Source of the DNA: Actinomycetota bacterium
GTDB taxonomy: Bacteria; Actinomycetota; Actinomycetes; Propionibacteriales; Nocardioidaceae
Assembly: GCA_009701885.1 (NCBI GenBank)
Contig: WLJH01000020.1
Location: forward strand, 1 to 64,000
Direction of reading: 5' to 3'
Length of the DNA stretch: 64,000 nt
Shown one piece after another: positions 56,222 through 64,000 of this stretch; the first letter of the stretch is position 1; each line of letters starts with the position of its first letter. The position numbers and the translations under genes are program-made. The notes beneath the pieces were generated by a model that had not been told where the DNA came from, searched no databases, and saw only the letters and a program-made list of their open reading frames with translations.

Positions 56222-57060
56222 TGACCGAGCTCGGATACGCCGAGGCCCACGACACCTCGATCGAGGAGCGCTACTCCCCTGTCCCGCTGCTCGCCGGGAA
56301 GGTGATCGTGGTCTCCGGGATCGGGCCTGGGCTCGGGCGATCGCTGGCCGTCGAGGCCGCCAAGATGGGCGCCAAGCTGGTCATCGCCAGCCGCACCGAG
56401 TCCCGCCTCGACGAGGTCGCGGCGGAGCTGCGCGAGCTGGGCGCCGAGGTGGCCCGCGTCGTCACCGACGTCACCGACGAGGACTCCCGCGCCAACCTCG
56501 TCGCCAAGACCCTCGAGGCGTTCGGCCGGGTCGACTGCGTCATCAACAACGCCTTCGCGATCCCCCCGATGGACCCGATCACCCAGATCGACCCCCGCAA
56601 GCTGGCCAAGGTCAACGAGACCAACGTCTTCGCCCCGCTGCGGCTCTCCGCGCTCTTCGCCGACGCCCTGGCGGAGTCGAAGGGCTCCATCATCATGCTC
56701 AACTCGTGCGTGGCCTTCTCCAGCCAGCCGGAGTACGCCGGGTACAAGCTCTCCAAGGGCGCCCTGGAGCACCTCGCGTCGTCGCTGGCGACCGAGCTCG
56801 GGCCGCGCGGGATCCGGGTCAACAGCGTCGCGCCGTCGTACATCTACGAGGACGTCAACCGCGGCTACTTCGACTTCCTCGCCGCGGTGGAGAACAAGAC
56901 GCACGAGGAGGTGTACGCCGAGAAGGCGGCACCCACCGACCTCAAGCGACTCGCGTCCTCGGAGGAGGTCGCCCGCGCGACGCTGTTCCTGGCCAGCGAC
57001 CTGGCCTCCGCGGTGACCGGGCAGATGCTGACCGTCGACTGCGGCGAGTTCCACGACTGA
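56221..57060 (+). CDS. short-chain dehydrogenase/reductase (SDR)
   Basis: 279 aa from the ATG at 56221. Rossmann motif is VVSGIGPGLGRSLA, with Ser for the first Thr; NNAF replaces NNAG; catalytic Ser in NSCVAFS (about 160), and YKLSK gives the Tyr-Lys pair (about 176-180). C-terminal LASDLASAVTGQMLTVDCG is typical. NAD(P)-dependent alcohol/ketone oxidoreductase; steroid substrate suspected from context. Coupled to the previous gene. Confidence 0.92.
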   Translation: MTELGYAEAHDTSIEERYSPVPLLAGKVIVVSGIGPGLGRSLAVEAAKMGAKLVIASRTESRLDEVAAELRELGAEVARVVTDVTDEDSRANLVAKTLEAFGRVDCVINNAFAIPPMDPITQIDPRKLAKVNETNVFAPLRLSALFADALAESKGSIIMLNSCVAFSSQPEYAGYKLSKGALEHLASSLATELGPRGIRVNSVAPSYIYEDVNRGYFDFLAAVENKTHEEVYAEKAAPTDLKRLASSEEVARATLFLASDLASAVTGQMLTVDCGEFHD

Positions 57061-57061
57061 C

Positions 57062-58219
57062 ATGTCGGACAACGTGATGACCCGCGAGCGGGCCGACGTC
57101 GGGAGCTACGAGGACATCGTGGCCGCGGCGGTGCGGACCGTCGGGATGGACGACTTCGGCGGCACGGCCCACGAGGAGGGGCTGCGGGTCCTCGTCGAGG
57201 ACCTCAACTCCGAGGAGGCCGGGCTCACCGGGCGCGGCAACTACTTCCAGCGCTCGGAGGTGAAGTCGGCGCTGGTCGGCCGGCTGCTGACCCAGGCGCA
57301 GTTCAACGCGCTGCCCCAGCACGCCGACGTACCCATCGAGCGGCCGATCTTCGTCATGGGCCTGCCGCGCACCGGTACGACCGCGCTGCACCGGCTGCTC
57401 GCCGCGGACCCCGCGCACCAGGGGCTGGAGATGTGGCTGACGCAGTACCCCCAGCCGCGGCCGCCGCGGGAGACCTGGGAGTCCGACCCGATCTTCGCCG
57501 CGATGCAGCAGGCCTTCGCCGCGCACCACGTCGAGGACCCCGACTTCATGGGGATCCACTACATGGACGCGACCTCGGAGGAGGAGTGCTGGCGGCTGCT
57601 GCGCCAGACCGGCAAGTCCAACTCCTACGAGTCGCTGGCCAACCTGCCGCGCTACACCGAGTGGCTCAAGGGCCAGGACTGGACCGACGCCTACGAGCGG
57701 CACAAGGCGAACCTCCAGCTGATCGGGCTGAACGACCCCGAGAAGCGCTGGGTGCTGAAGAACCCCTCGCACATGACCGCGCTGGATGCGCTGATGACGG
57801 TCTATCCCGACGCGCTCGTCGTCTACACGCGCCGCGACCCGGTCGTCTGCATCGCCTCGTCGTGCTCCCTGTCGGCCGCCACCACCGCCGGCCACAGCGA
57901 CACCTACGTCGGCGGCGTCATCGGCCACACGCAGCTCGACCTGTGGTCCCGGGCCTACCACGCCTTCCACGACGCGCGGCCGCGCTACGACTCCGCCCAG
58001 TTCGTCGACGTCGACTTCGCCGACCTGCAGGCCGACCCGATGGGCACGGTGCGCGGTGTGTACGACGCCTTCGGGCTGACCCTGTCGGCCGAGGCCGAGG
58101 CGGTCGTGAAGGCGATCGACGAGGAGGCGCGCACCGGGCACGCCAAGCCGTCGCACCGCTACTCGCTCAAGGACTACGGACTCTCGGAGACCCAGGTGCG
58201 GGCGGCGTTCGACCGGTAG
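57062..58219 (+). CDS. sulfotransferase family protein
   Basis: 385 aa. PAPS 5'-phosphosulfate loop: IFVMGLPRTGTTALHRLL (about 98-116); 3'-phosphate region: YTRRDPVVCIASSCSL (about 258-273). Long C-terminal helix region ends in LKDYGLSETQVR. Sulfo-acceptor unknown. ATG 1 bp after the SDR stop, last gene of the KstR-like operon; ends before the palindrome at 58246. Confidence 0.88.
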   Translation: MSDNVMTRERADVGSYEDIVAAAVRTVGMDDFGGTAHEEGLRVLVEDLNSEEAGLTGRGNYFQRSEVKSALVGRLLTQAQFNALPQHADVPIERPIFVMGLPRTGTTALHRLLAADPAHQGLEMWLTQYPQPRPPRETWESDPIFAAMQQAFAAHHVEDPDFMGIHYMDATSEEECWRLLRQTGKSNSYESLANLPRYTEWLKGQDWTDAYERHKANLQLIGLNDPEKRWVLKNPSHMTALDALMTVYPDALVVYTRRDPVVCIASSCSLSAATTAGHSDTYVGGVIGHTQLDLWSRAYHAFHDARPRYDSAQFVDVDFADLQADPMGTVRGVYDAFGLTLSAEAEAVVKAIDEEARTGHAKPSHRYSLKDYGLSETQVRAAFDR

Positions 58220-58245
58220 CCCGGGCGGCGCCGGCGCGGCCGGAG

Positions 58246-58331
58246 GGATCCCCGGACATCAGGCCTTCCTGCCCCTTGTCAGGGGTTGCAACCCTCCCGA
58301 ACCGGCAGGAGAGCCTGATATCCGGGGATCC
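58246..58331. terminator. bidirectional palindromic terminator
   Basis: GGATCCCCGGACATCAGGC (58246-58264) pairs with GCCTGATATCCGGGGATCC (58313-58331) with one mismatch; inward TTCCTGCC pairs with GGCAGGAG. AGGGGTTGCAACCCT at 58281 forms a smaller inner palindrome. Lies between the converging sulfotransferase (+) and MFS (-) genes. Confidence 0.8.
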
Positions 58332-58339
58332 CCACCGCC

Positions 58340-59629
58340 TCACACCTCCCCCGCCGCTGCCCGCGCCTCCCGCTCGGCGACCGCGTGCTCGTCGGTGCGC
58401 GTGTCGTAGGACCAGAAGTCGCGCAGCCACACGGCGGTGAGCGTCACGCCCGCCACGCACGCGATGCCACCGGAGGTGATCGCGCCGCGCACCGACCAGA
58501 GGTCGGCGGTGACGCCGGCGCGCACCTGGCCGCCGAGCGGGCCGAGGGAGTAGGACAGCATCTCGATGCCGGCCAGCCGCCCACGCATCGCCTCCGGGAT
58601 CGTCTGGCTCCACACGGTCGAGCGGAAGACGCCCGAGATCATGTCGGCCGCCCCGGCGAGGGCCAGCGCCAGCGCGACCAGCCAGAACGACGGCATCAGC
58701 CCGGCCAGCGCGATGAACCCGCCGTACGCCGCCGCGGCGAGCACGATCGCGCGCCCGTGGTGGTGCACGCGCGCGGTCCAGCCGGAGAGGGCGGTCGCGA
58801 CGAGCGCCCCGACGGTCTCCGCCGAGTAGAGCAGCCCCAGCAGCTCGGGGCGCGCGAACACCTCCGAGACCAGCGCAGGGAAGAGCACGACCGAGAAGGC
58901 CAGCACCATCGCGGCGATGTCGACGAGGTAGGTGCCGAGCAGGTCGCGGCGGCCGACGGCGTACCGCATGCCCTCGGCGACGCCGGACAGCGAGGGCGGC
59001 GTGGTCTCGGCGCGGTGGGGGTAGGGGCGCATCGCGGCGTACATCACGGTGGCGAGCACCAGGCCGACGATGTCGACGACGAAGCACCAGCCCAGACCGA
59101 CGTAGGCGATGAGCAGGCCGCCGATGGCCGGGCCGAGCAGCACCCCGACCTGCATCCCCAGGCTGAAGAGCGCGTTGGCGGCGACCAGCTCGTCGTGGCG
59201 GACCGTGCGCGGCATCAGCGCCTCGCGCGAGGGCCGTTGCATCGCGGACGTCGAGACCAGCACGACGGCCACCACGAAGACCAGCGGCACGCTCGGGTCG
59301 CCGAAGGCACCGAAGGCGTTGGCCGCGAGCACGGCCGTCGCCGCGGCCTGGGCCAGCCCGGTCCACACCAGGAGGCGGCGGCGGTCCACGTGGTCGGCCA
59401 GCGCACCGCCGTACAGGCCGAAGACGACGAGGGGCACGAGCTCGGCGATGCCGATCGCACCGACCAGGAAGTTGGAGCCCGTGAGCGTGTAGACCTGGTA
59501 GGGGATGGCGACGTAGGTGACCATCGCGCCGAGGTAGAACACCGTCCCCGCCACCAGCAGCAGCCGGAAGTCGCGGGAGGTGCGCAGCGGGGTGACGTCG
59601 ACGCGCAGGGCACGCAGCCGGGCGATCAC
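58340..59629 (-). CDS. MFS transporter, EntS/enterobactin-exporter-like
   Basis: 429 aa, 12 helices. LVVFGLYGGALADHVDRRRLL (MFS motif A) is near residue 72, LLGPAIGGLLIAYVG near 165. The overall sequence resembles EntS-type exporters of siderophores or unknown hydrophilic products. GTG start 59629. Stands alone, divergent from the M1 peptidase. Confidence 0.85.
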   Translation of the reverse strand: MIARLRALRVDVTPLRTSRDFRLLLVAGTVFYLGAMVTYVAIPYQVYTLTGSNFLVGAIGIAELVPLVVFGLYGGALADHVDRRRLLVWTGLAQAAATAVLAANAFGAFGDPSVPLVFVVAVVLVSTSAMQRPSREALMPRTVRHDELVAANALFSLGMQVGVLLGPAIGGLLIAYVGLGWCFVVDIVGLVLATVMYAAMRPYPHRAETTPPSLSGVAEGMRYAVGRRDLLGTYLVDIAAMVLAFSVVLFPALVSEVFARPELLGLLYSAETVGALVATALSGWTARVHHHGRAIVLAAAAYGGFIALAGLMPSFWLVALALALAGAADMISGVFRSTVWSQTIPEAMRGRLAGIEMLSYSLGPLGGQVRAGVTADLWSVRGAITSGGIACVAGVTLTAVWLRDFWSYDTRTDEHAVAEREARAAAGEV

Positions 59630-59706
59630 TGCGTCACCACCGGGTCATCACGAGAGGGAATGCTGACACCGCCACGCGGTCGCGCGCGAGCGCATATCGT
59701 CCTCGG

Positions 59707-61092
59707 GTGACCTCCACCCCGCGGCGTACGACGTCGGCGCTCGCTGCCGGCCTCGCCGGGTCCCTCCTCGTCGGGCTGCTGGGCGGGTCCTCGGTCGCGG
59801 CGCCGCGGGAGACGCTCTTCCCCGGGCAGGGCAACGCCGGCTACCAGGTGCGGGCCTACGACGTCAGCATCGACTACCAGCCGACGACGAACCGGGCGAT
59901 CGCGACCGTGCGGATCCGCGCGGTGGCACGCACCGCGCTGCGCAGCTTCCACCTCGACTTCGACGGCGCCCGGGTCACCTCCGTGGTGGTGGACGGGCAG
60001 CCGGCGCGGTCCACGCGCGAGGGCACCGAGCTGGTCGTGACACCGTCGGCGGTGGTCGACGCCGGCCGCTTCAGCGTGACGGTCTCCTACGACGGGCGGC
60101 CCCCGGAGGTCGTGGACGCCGACGGCAGCACCGAGGGCTGGGTGCGCACCACCGACGGCGCGATCGCGATCAACGAACCCGTCGGCGCGATGAGCTGGCT
60201 GCCCTCCAACAACACCCCCGGCGACAAGGCCCGCTTCACCTACCGGCTCTCGGCGCCGGCGGGGTACTCCGCGGTCGCCAACGGTGAGCTGGTCGGGACC
60301 GCTCCGCACGGCACCGGTACGACGTGGACCTGGCGCCAGGAGGAGCCGATGTCGACGTTCCTGGCGGTGGTCGGCTTCGGCCGCTACGACGTCGTGGAGT
60401 CCTCGGTGACCTCCGTCGACGGGCGGCGGCTGCCGCTGTGGTTCTTCGAGGACTCCCTGGTGGGTGCGTCCGAGCGCGCGCGGGAGGTGCTGCCCGAGGT
60501 CATCGCGTTCTGCGAGGAGCTCTTCGGCCCCTACCCCTTCTCCTCCGGCGGGCACGTCGTGGACGACGCGTACGTCGGCTACGCCCTCGAGACCCAGGGC
60601 CGACCGTTCTACCCGCCCGACGGCGCGGACACCTCGACGGTCGTCCACGAGACCGCGCACCAGTGGTTCGGGAACTCCGTGACCCTCACCGACTGGCACG
60701 ACATCTGGCTGGCCGAGGGCTTCGCCACCTACGCCGAGTGGATGTGGTCCGGCGCGCGCGGCGGCCGCACCCCGCAGGAGCACTTCGAGGCCCTCTACTC
60801 CCGCGACGCCGACGACGACCTGTGGAGCCCGGCCCCGGTGCGGTTCACCGACCCCGCCGACCTCTTCGGTGAGCCCGTCTACGCCCGCGGCGCCATGACC
60901 CTGCACGCCCTGCGCCGCGAGATCGGCACCCGCGACTTCCTCGACCTCGCCCGCCGCTGGGCGGCCGACTTCGCCTACGACAACGTCCGCACCCGCGACC
61001 TCGAGCGGCTGGCCGAGAAGGTCTCCGGGGAGCAGCTGGACGAGCTCTTCGACGACTGGCTGCGCCGCGACGGGAAGCCCCGGGGTTACTGA
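59707..61092 (+). CDS. secreted M1 family zinc aminopeptidase
   Basis: 461 aa with a signal peptide (TSALAAGLAGSLLVGLLGGSSVAA, cleavage about 32). HETAHQWFGNSV (about 314) gives zinc ligands, with the third in the Glu of WLAEGFATYAEW (about 337). The substrate motif GAMEN is replaced by a YALETQ motif, seen in the shorter M1 relatives that lack the C-terminal domain. Exported protein or peptide cleavage is likely. GTG start at 59707. Confidence 0.9.
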   Translation: MTSTPRRTTSALAAGLAGSLLVGLLGGSSVAAPRETLFPGQGNAGYQVRAYDVSIDYQPTTNRAIATVRIRAVARTALRSFHLDFDGARVTSVVVDGQPARSTREGTELVVTPSAVVDAGRFSVTVSYDGRPPEVVDADGSTEGWVRTTDGAIAINEPVGAMSWLPSNNTPGDKARFTYRLSAPAGYSAVANGELVGTAPHGTGTTWTWRQEEPMSTFLAVVGFGRYDVVESSVTSVDGRRLPLWFFEDSLVGASERAREVLPEVIAFCEELFGPYPFSSGGHVVDDAYVGYALETQGRPFYPPDGADTSTVVHETAHQWFGNSVTLTDWHDIWLAEGFATYAEWMWSGARGGRTPQEHFEALYSRDADDDLWSPAPVRFTDPADLFGEPVYARGAMTLHALRREIGTRDFLDLARRWAADFAYDNVRTRDLERLAEKVSGEQLDELFDDWLRRDGKPRGY

Positions 61093-61099
61093 CCCGCTC

Positions 61100-61188
61100 A
61101 CTCGGCGCTGGTTCGACGCCTGCTCGAACCTGCGCCGACTCACGCTCGAATCGGCGCCGAGTCACCCTTGGACCAGCGCCGAGTCACC
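61100..61188. repeat. palindromic repeat, family B copy 3 (three units)
   Basis: At least three units of the ACTCGGCGC / GCGCCGAGTC type in alternating orientation, with TTCGA-type spacers, between the M1 peptidase (+) and hutI (-) ends. Related to 10748-10818 and 12332-12359. Confidence 0.85.
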
Positions 61189-61197
61189 GAGCCTGGG

Positions 61198-62373
61198 TCA
61201 GACGACCGGGCGTCCCCTCTGCCAGACCCCTGCGACGAGCGGGACGCCGGGGCGGTAGGCGAGGTGGACGTGGCTCGGAGCATCGAGGAGCACCAGGTCC
61301 GCGCGGCGGCCGGGGACGATCCGGCCGACCCCGCGGGGGCCGTCCTCGTCGAGCGCGGCCGCGGCGGTCGCGGTGACCGCGTGCACCGCCTCGGCGGGGC
61401 TCATGCCCATCTCGCGCACGGCGAGCGCGACGCAGAACGGGATCGAGGAGGTGAAGCACGAGCCCGGGTTGCAGTCGCTGGCCAGCGAGACCCGCACACC
61501 GGCGGCGAGGAGGGCCCGGGCGTCGGGGTACGGCTGCCGGGTGGAGAACTCCACCCCCGGCAGCAGGGTCGCGATCGTCCCGGAGTCGCGCAGGGCGTCG
61601 ACGTCGGCCGGCTCGAGGTAGGTGCAGTGGTCCACGGCGAGCAGCCCGAGCTCGCAGGCCAGCCGTACGCCGGGGCCCGGCCCCAGCTGGCTCGCGTGCA
61701 GCCGCCCGCGCAGGCCCGCGGCCTCGCCGGCGTCGAGCACGGCCCGGGCCTGGTCGACATCGAAGGCACCGGCCTCGCAGAACACGTCGATCCAGCGCGC
61801 GTGCGGCGCGCACGCCTCGAGCATCGGCCCGGTCACGAGCGCGACGTAGCCGGCCGGGTCGTCGGCGTGCTCCTCGGGCACGACGTGCGCGCCCAGGAAG
61901 GTCGTGTGCTCGGTCAGCTGGCGCGCGACGGCGAGCGAGCGCGCCTCGTCGCGGGTGGTGAGGCCGTAGCCGGACTTGATCTCCACCGTCGTCGTGCCCT
62001 GCCGCAGCATCTCCTGCACCAGCCTCGCGGCACGCGAGAGCAGCTCCTCGTCGGTGGCGGCGCGGGTCGCGGCCACCGACGTGCGGATCCCCCCGGCGGC
62101 GTACGGCGTGCCGCTCATGCGTGCCGCGAACTCGCGCGCCCGGTCGCCGGCGAAGACCAGGTGGCTGTGGCTGTCGACGAACCCGGGCAGCACCGCGCGC
62201 CCCCCGGCGTCGACCGCGGCGTCGGCGGCCGGCGCGTCCACCGCCGGGCCCACCCACGCGATGCGGTCGCCCTCGACGACGAGCGCCGCGTCGCTGACGA
62301 TCCCCAGCAGCCCGTCCCGGTCAGGGTCGTTGGTGACCAGCTCACCGATCCCGGTGATGACCGTCGCCGTCAT
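61198..62373 (-). CDS. hutI: imidazolonepropionase
   Basis: 391 aa from the ATG at 62373, because GGGAGGGAGAGGG lies directly before it; the GTG at 62391 would add six residues. Amidohydrolase metal site [12 protein letters not shown] (about 68), [13 protein letters not shown] (about 140) and [10 protein letters not shown] (about 300). Hydrolyses 4-imidazolone-5-propanoate to N-formimino-glutamate, third step of histidine degradation. Followed upstream on the same strand by hutF. Confidence 0.94.
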   Translation of the reverse strand: MTATVITGIGELVTNDPDRDGLLGIVSDAALVVEGDRIAWVGPAVDAPAADAAVDAGGRAVLPGFVDSHSHLVFAGDRAREFAARMSGTPYAAGGIRTSVAATRAATDEELLSRAARLVQEMLRQGTTTVEIKSGYGLTTRDEARSLAVARQLTEHTTFLGAHVVPEEHADDPAGYVALVTGPMLEACAPHARWIDVFCEAGAFDVDQARAVLDAGEAAGLRGRLHASQLGPGPGVRLACELGLLAVDHCTYLEPADVDALRDSGTIATLLPGVEFSTRQPYPDARALLAAGVRVSLASDCNPGSCFTSSIPFCVALAVREMGMSPAEAVHAVTATAAAALDEDGPRGVGRIVPGRRADLVLLDAPSHVHLAYRPGVPLVAGVWQRGRPVV

Positions 62374-62398
62374 GCCCTCTCCCTCCCCCACCTCACGG

Positions 62399-62512
62399 CC
62401 GAGCAGTCACGTCCTCGACCTCGACCAGTCAGTTTGTCGCCGCGACTTCCACGGCAGTGACCGGTCGGACCCGAGAAAGTGACTGGTCGGCCGCAGGAAG
62501 GTGACTGCTCGG
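62399..62512. repeat. imperfect long palindrome between hutI and hutF
   Basis: Tips CCGAGCAGTCAC (62399-62410) and GTGACTGCTCGG (62501-62512) are exactly complementary, and CGACCAGTCA (62422-62431) matches TGACTGGTCG (62480-62489). Extra GTGACCGGTC-like units occur in the loop. It fills the gap of 142 bp before hutI. Confidence 0.8.
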
Positions 62513-62515
62513 CGG

Positions 62516-63811
62516 TCATGGGCGGGCCCGGACGGCGGCGATCGCCTCGGCGAGGAGGCGGCCGACCTCGGGCTCGTCGCCGCGGCGGTGGACGACCCGG
62601 CCGTCGACCAGGACGTGGGTGACGTCGGCAGCGGTGGCAGCGAAGACGGCCATGTGCTCGTCGGCCTCACCATTGAGCCCGGTGCCGGCCGTGCGGGGTG
62701 AGCAGGCGTCGAGGGTGACCAGGTCGGCGCGCGCGCCGACCTCGATCCGACCCGCGTCGGGGACGCCCAGGACGTCGTGGGCGGTGCCGATGTCGAGCAG
62801 CTCGGCGGCCGTGAAGTGCCCACGCTCCCCCGTGGCGAGCCGTTCGTGCATCTCCAGCCCCCGCAGCTCCTCGAACGGGTCGACGACCGCGTGGCTGTCG
62901 CTGCCGATGCTCAGCCGGCAGCCCGCGTCGGCCAGCCGTCGCCCCGGTCCGATGCCGTCGGCGAGGTCGCGCTCGGTGGTGGGGGTCAGGCAGACGTGGG
63001 TGCGCGTGCGGCCGAGCAGCGCGATGTCGTCGTCGGTGAGGTGGGTGGCGTGGACGACGGTCGTGCCGGGGCCGAGCAGGCCCTCGGCGTGCAGCAGCCC
63101 CGTCGGGGTCAGCCCGTACGCCGCCAGGCAGGCCTCGTTCTCCGCGGGCTGCTCCGAGAGGTGGACGTGCAGGGGGGCGCGGCCGCGGAAGGCCCCGAGC
63201 TCGTGCCGGGGCACGGCCCGGACCGAGTGGATGGCGGCGGGACCGGCGCCGGCGCGGGCCGACCAGGCTGCCGCCGTACCGTCGGAGAAGCGGCGCTGGA
63301 CCCCCTCCACCGGGGCGCCGAAGCCGCTGGACAGGTAGGCGGTGTCGAGCAGGACCAGCCGGATCCCGGCGGTCGCGGCGGCGTCGACGAGGGCCTCGCG
63401 CATGGCCAGCGCCGGGTCGTGGAGGGAGCCGTCGAGCCGGTGGTGCAGGTAGTGGAACTCCCCGACCGTCGTGTAGCCGGCCGCCACCATCTCGCGGTAG
63501 GCCGCGGTCGCCAGCTCCCGGTAGAGCGCGGGTGTGAGGCGCTCGGCGACGGCGTACATCTGCTTCCGCCAGGTCCAGAACGTCCCGCGGTCGCGCTGCA
63601 CGTGCCCGCGCAGCGCGCGATGGAAGGCGTGGCTGTGGGCGTTGGCGAGGCCGGGGAGGGTGAGGCCGGGCAGGCGGGTGGCAGCAGGGTCGCCGGCACC
63701 GATCTCGACCCGCGCGAACCGCCCGCCTGCGACCTCGACCAGCACGTCGTCGTGGACCCGACCGCCGTCGGGTGAGGGCAGCCACGCCCGTTCCAAGAGG
63801 TACGCCGTCAC
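62516..63811 (-). CDS. hutF: formimidoylglutamate deiminase
   Basis: 431-aa amidohydrolase. Metal site: LANAHSHAFHRALRGHVQRDRGTFWTW (about 56-80), HVHLSEQPAENE (about 210), VHATHLTDDD (about 245), SIGSDSHAVVDPFEELR (about 305). Converts N-formimino-L-glutamate to N-formyl-L-glutamate. GTG start overlaps the AllC-like stop by 4 bp. Confidence 0.95.
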   Translation of the reverse strand: MTAYLLERAWLPSPDGGRVHDDVLVEVAGGRFARVEIGAGDPAATRLPGLTLPGLANAHSHAFHRALRGHVQRDRGTFWTWRKQMYAVAERLTPALYRELATAAYREMVAAGYTTVGEFHYLHHRLDGSLHDPALAMREALVDAAATAGIRLVLLDTAYLSSGFGAPVEGVQRRFSDGTAAAWSARAGAGPAAIHSVRAVPRHELGAFRGRAPLHVHLSEQPAENEACLAAYGLTPTGLLHAEGLLGPGTTVVHATHLTDDDIALLGRTRTHVCLTPTTERDLADGIGPGRRLADAGCRLSIGSDSHAVVDPFEELRGLEMHERLATGERGHFTAAELLDIGTAHDVLGVPDAGRIEVGARADLVTLDACSPRTAGTGLNGEADEHMAVFAATAADVTHVLVDGRVVHRRGDEPEVGRLLAEAIAAVRARP

Positions 63812-63999
63812 GTGCTCAGCCTCGTGAGCGACTCGGCCAGCGCGTCGACGCCGGCCAGGCAGTCGGGGACCTCGGCGTGCTCGGACGGGCTGTGGGAGAC
63901 CCCCGTGGGGTTGCGCACGAAAAGCATCGCCGTCGCGATGCCGGCCGCGGAGAGCACGCCCGCGTCGTGGCCGGCCTGGGTCGGCAGCACCGGCCAGTC
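63808..63999 (-). CDS. AllC-like M20-family amidohydrolase, C-terminal 63 residues (runs off window)
   Basis: The last residues read [13 protein letters not shown], then AMLFVRNPTGVSHSPSEHAE, the typical C-terminal metal-site end of the allantoate amidohydrolase/carbamoylase group of M20 peptidases. The 5' part lies beyond base 64000. GTGA overlap with hutF, so it belongs to the hut operon and may perform the N-formylglutamate step in place of HutG. Confidence 0.75.
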   Translation of the reverse strand, partial: DWPVLPTQAGHDAGVLSAAGIATAMLFVRNPTGVSHSPSEHAEVPDCLAGVDALAESLTRLST

Positions 64000-64000
64000 G

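Overview
The window is about 72% GC chromosomal DNA from an actinobacterium, most likely Nocardioides or another Nocardioidaceae. This is inferred from PurS/small-PurL purine synthesis, an HspR/HAIR heat-shock circuit, a class I lysyl-tRNA synthetase, several F420-type oxidoreductases, a KstR-like operator and many GTG starts joined by GTGA/TGATG overlaps. Most of it is core genome; no CRISPR array, prophage, tRNA or rRNA was seen. The only transposon trace is the first 26 codons of a transposase at the left edge.

Layout. 1-6.1 kb: transposase edge, ArfB ribosome rescue factor, purL, a secreted DUF1906 protein, DUF3817 and purQ-purS. 6.2-10.7 kb: stress protein, a new 50-aa membrane ORF, acyl-CoA ligase, SRPBCC protein, purC and an ABM-domain protein. 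10.9-16.9 kb: MFS exporter, ppc, purB. 17-22 kb: purD, purA, a lipid-kinase-like gene and an HTH regulator. 22-34 kb: lysS, PIG-L deacetylase, DUF3151, fba, M14 peptidase, SpoU methylase, two convergent DedA genes, pyrE, DapC-like aminotransferase, membrane protein. 34-36.8 kb: clpB with a HAIR operator. 37-40.2 kb: a membrane signalling cassette. 40.5-45.6 kb: DUF4393-DUF445 pair, amylosucrase-like GH13, two coupled small ORFs. 45.6-49.9 kb: dnaK-grpE-dnaJ-hspR with a HAIR operator. 50-54 kb: GNAT, Nudix, aldo/keto reductase, SecD-like lipoprotein, Ddn-like and SnoaL-like proteins. 54.1-58.2 kb: a four-gene operon that, with the divergent SnoaL/Ddn pair, shares a KstR-like operator and resembles mycobacterial sterol-regulon genes. 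58.3-64 kb: MFS exporter, M1 peptidase, and hutI-hutF-allC-like histidine degradation genes.

The most interesting item is the cassette at 37.0-40.2 kb. The 239-aa middle protein has three N-terminal membrane helices that align without gaps to the copper/ethylene-binding part of plant ETR1: N11-Y18-I21-C51-H55 has the same spacing as D25-Y32-I35-C65-H69. After these come a HisKA_3-like helix whose phospho-acceptor His is Asn, and no ATPase domain. An ATGA overlap couples it to a REC-PAS-HisKA-HATPase protein. It looks like a split ethylene-receptor-like (or metal/gas) sensor.

A second theme is intergenic structure: many gaps hold long imperfect palindromes. At least three recurrent families are present (TGGTCGAG..., ACTCGGCGC... 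and GGTTCAtCGGC...), plus several single-copy ones between convergent genes that probably act as bidirectional terminators.
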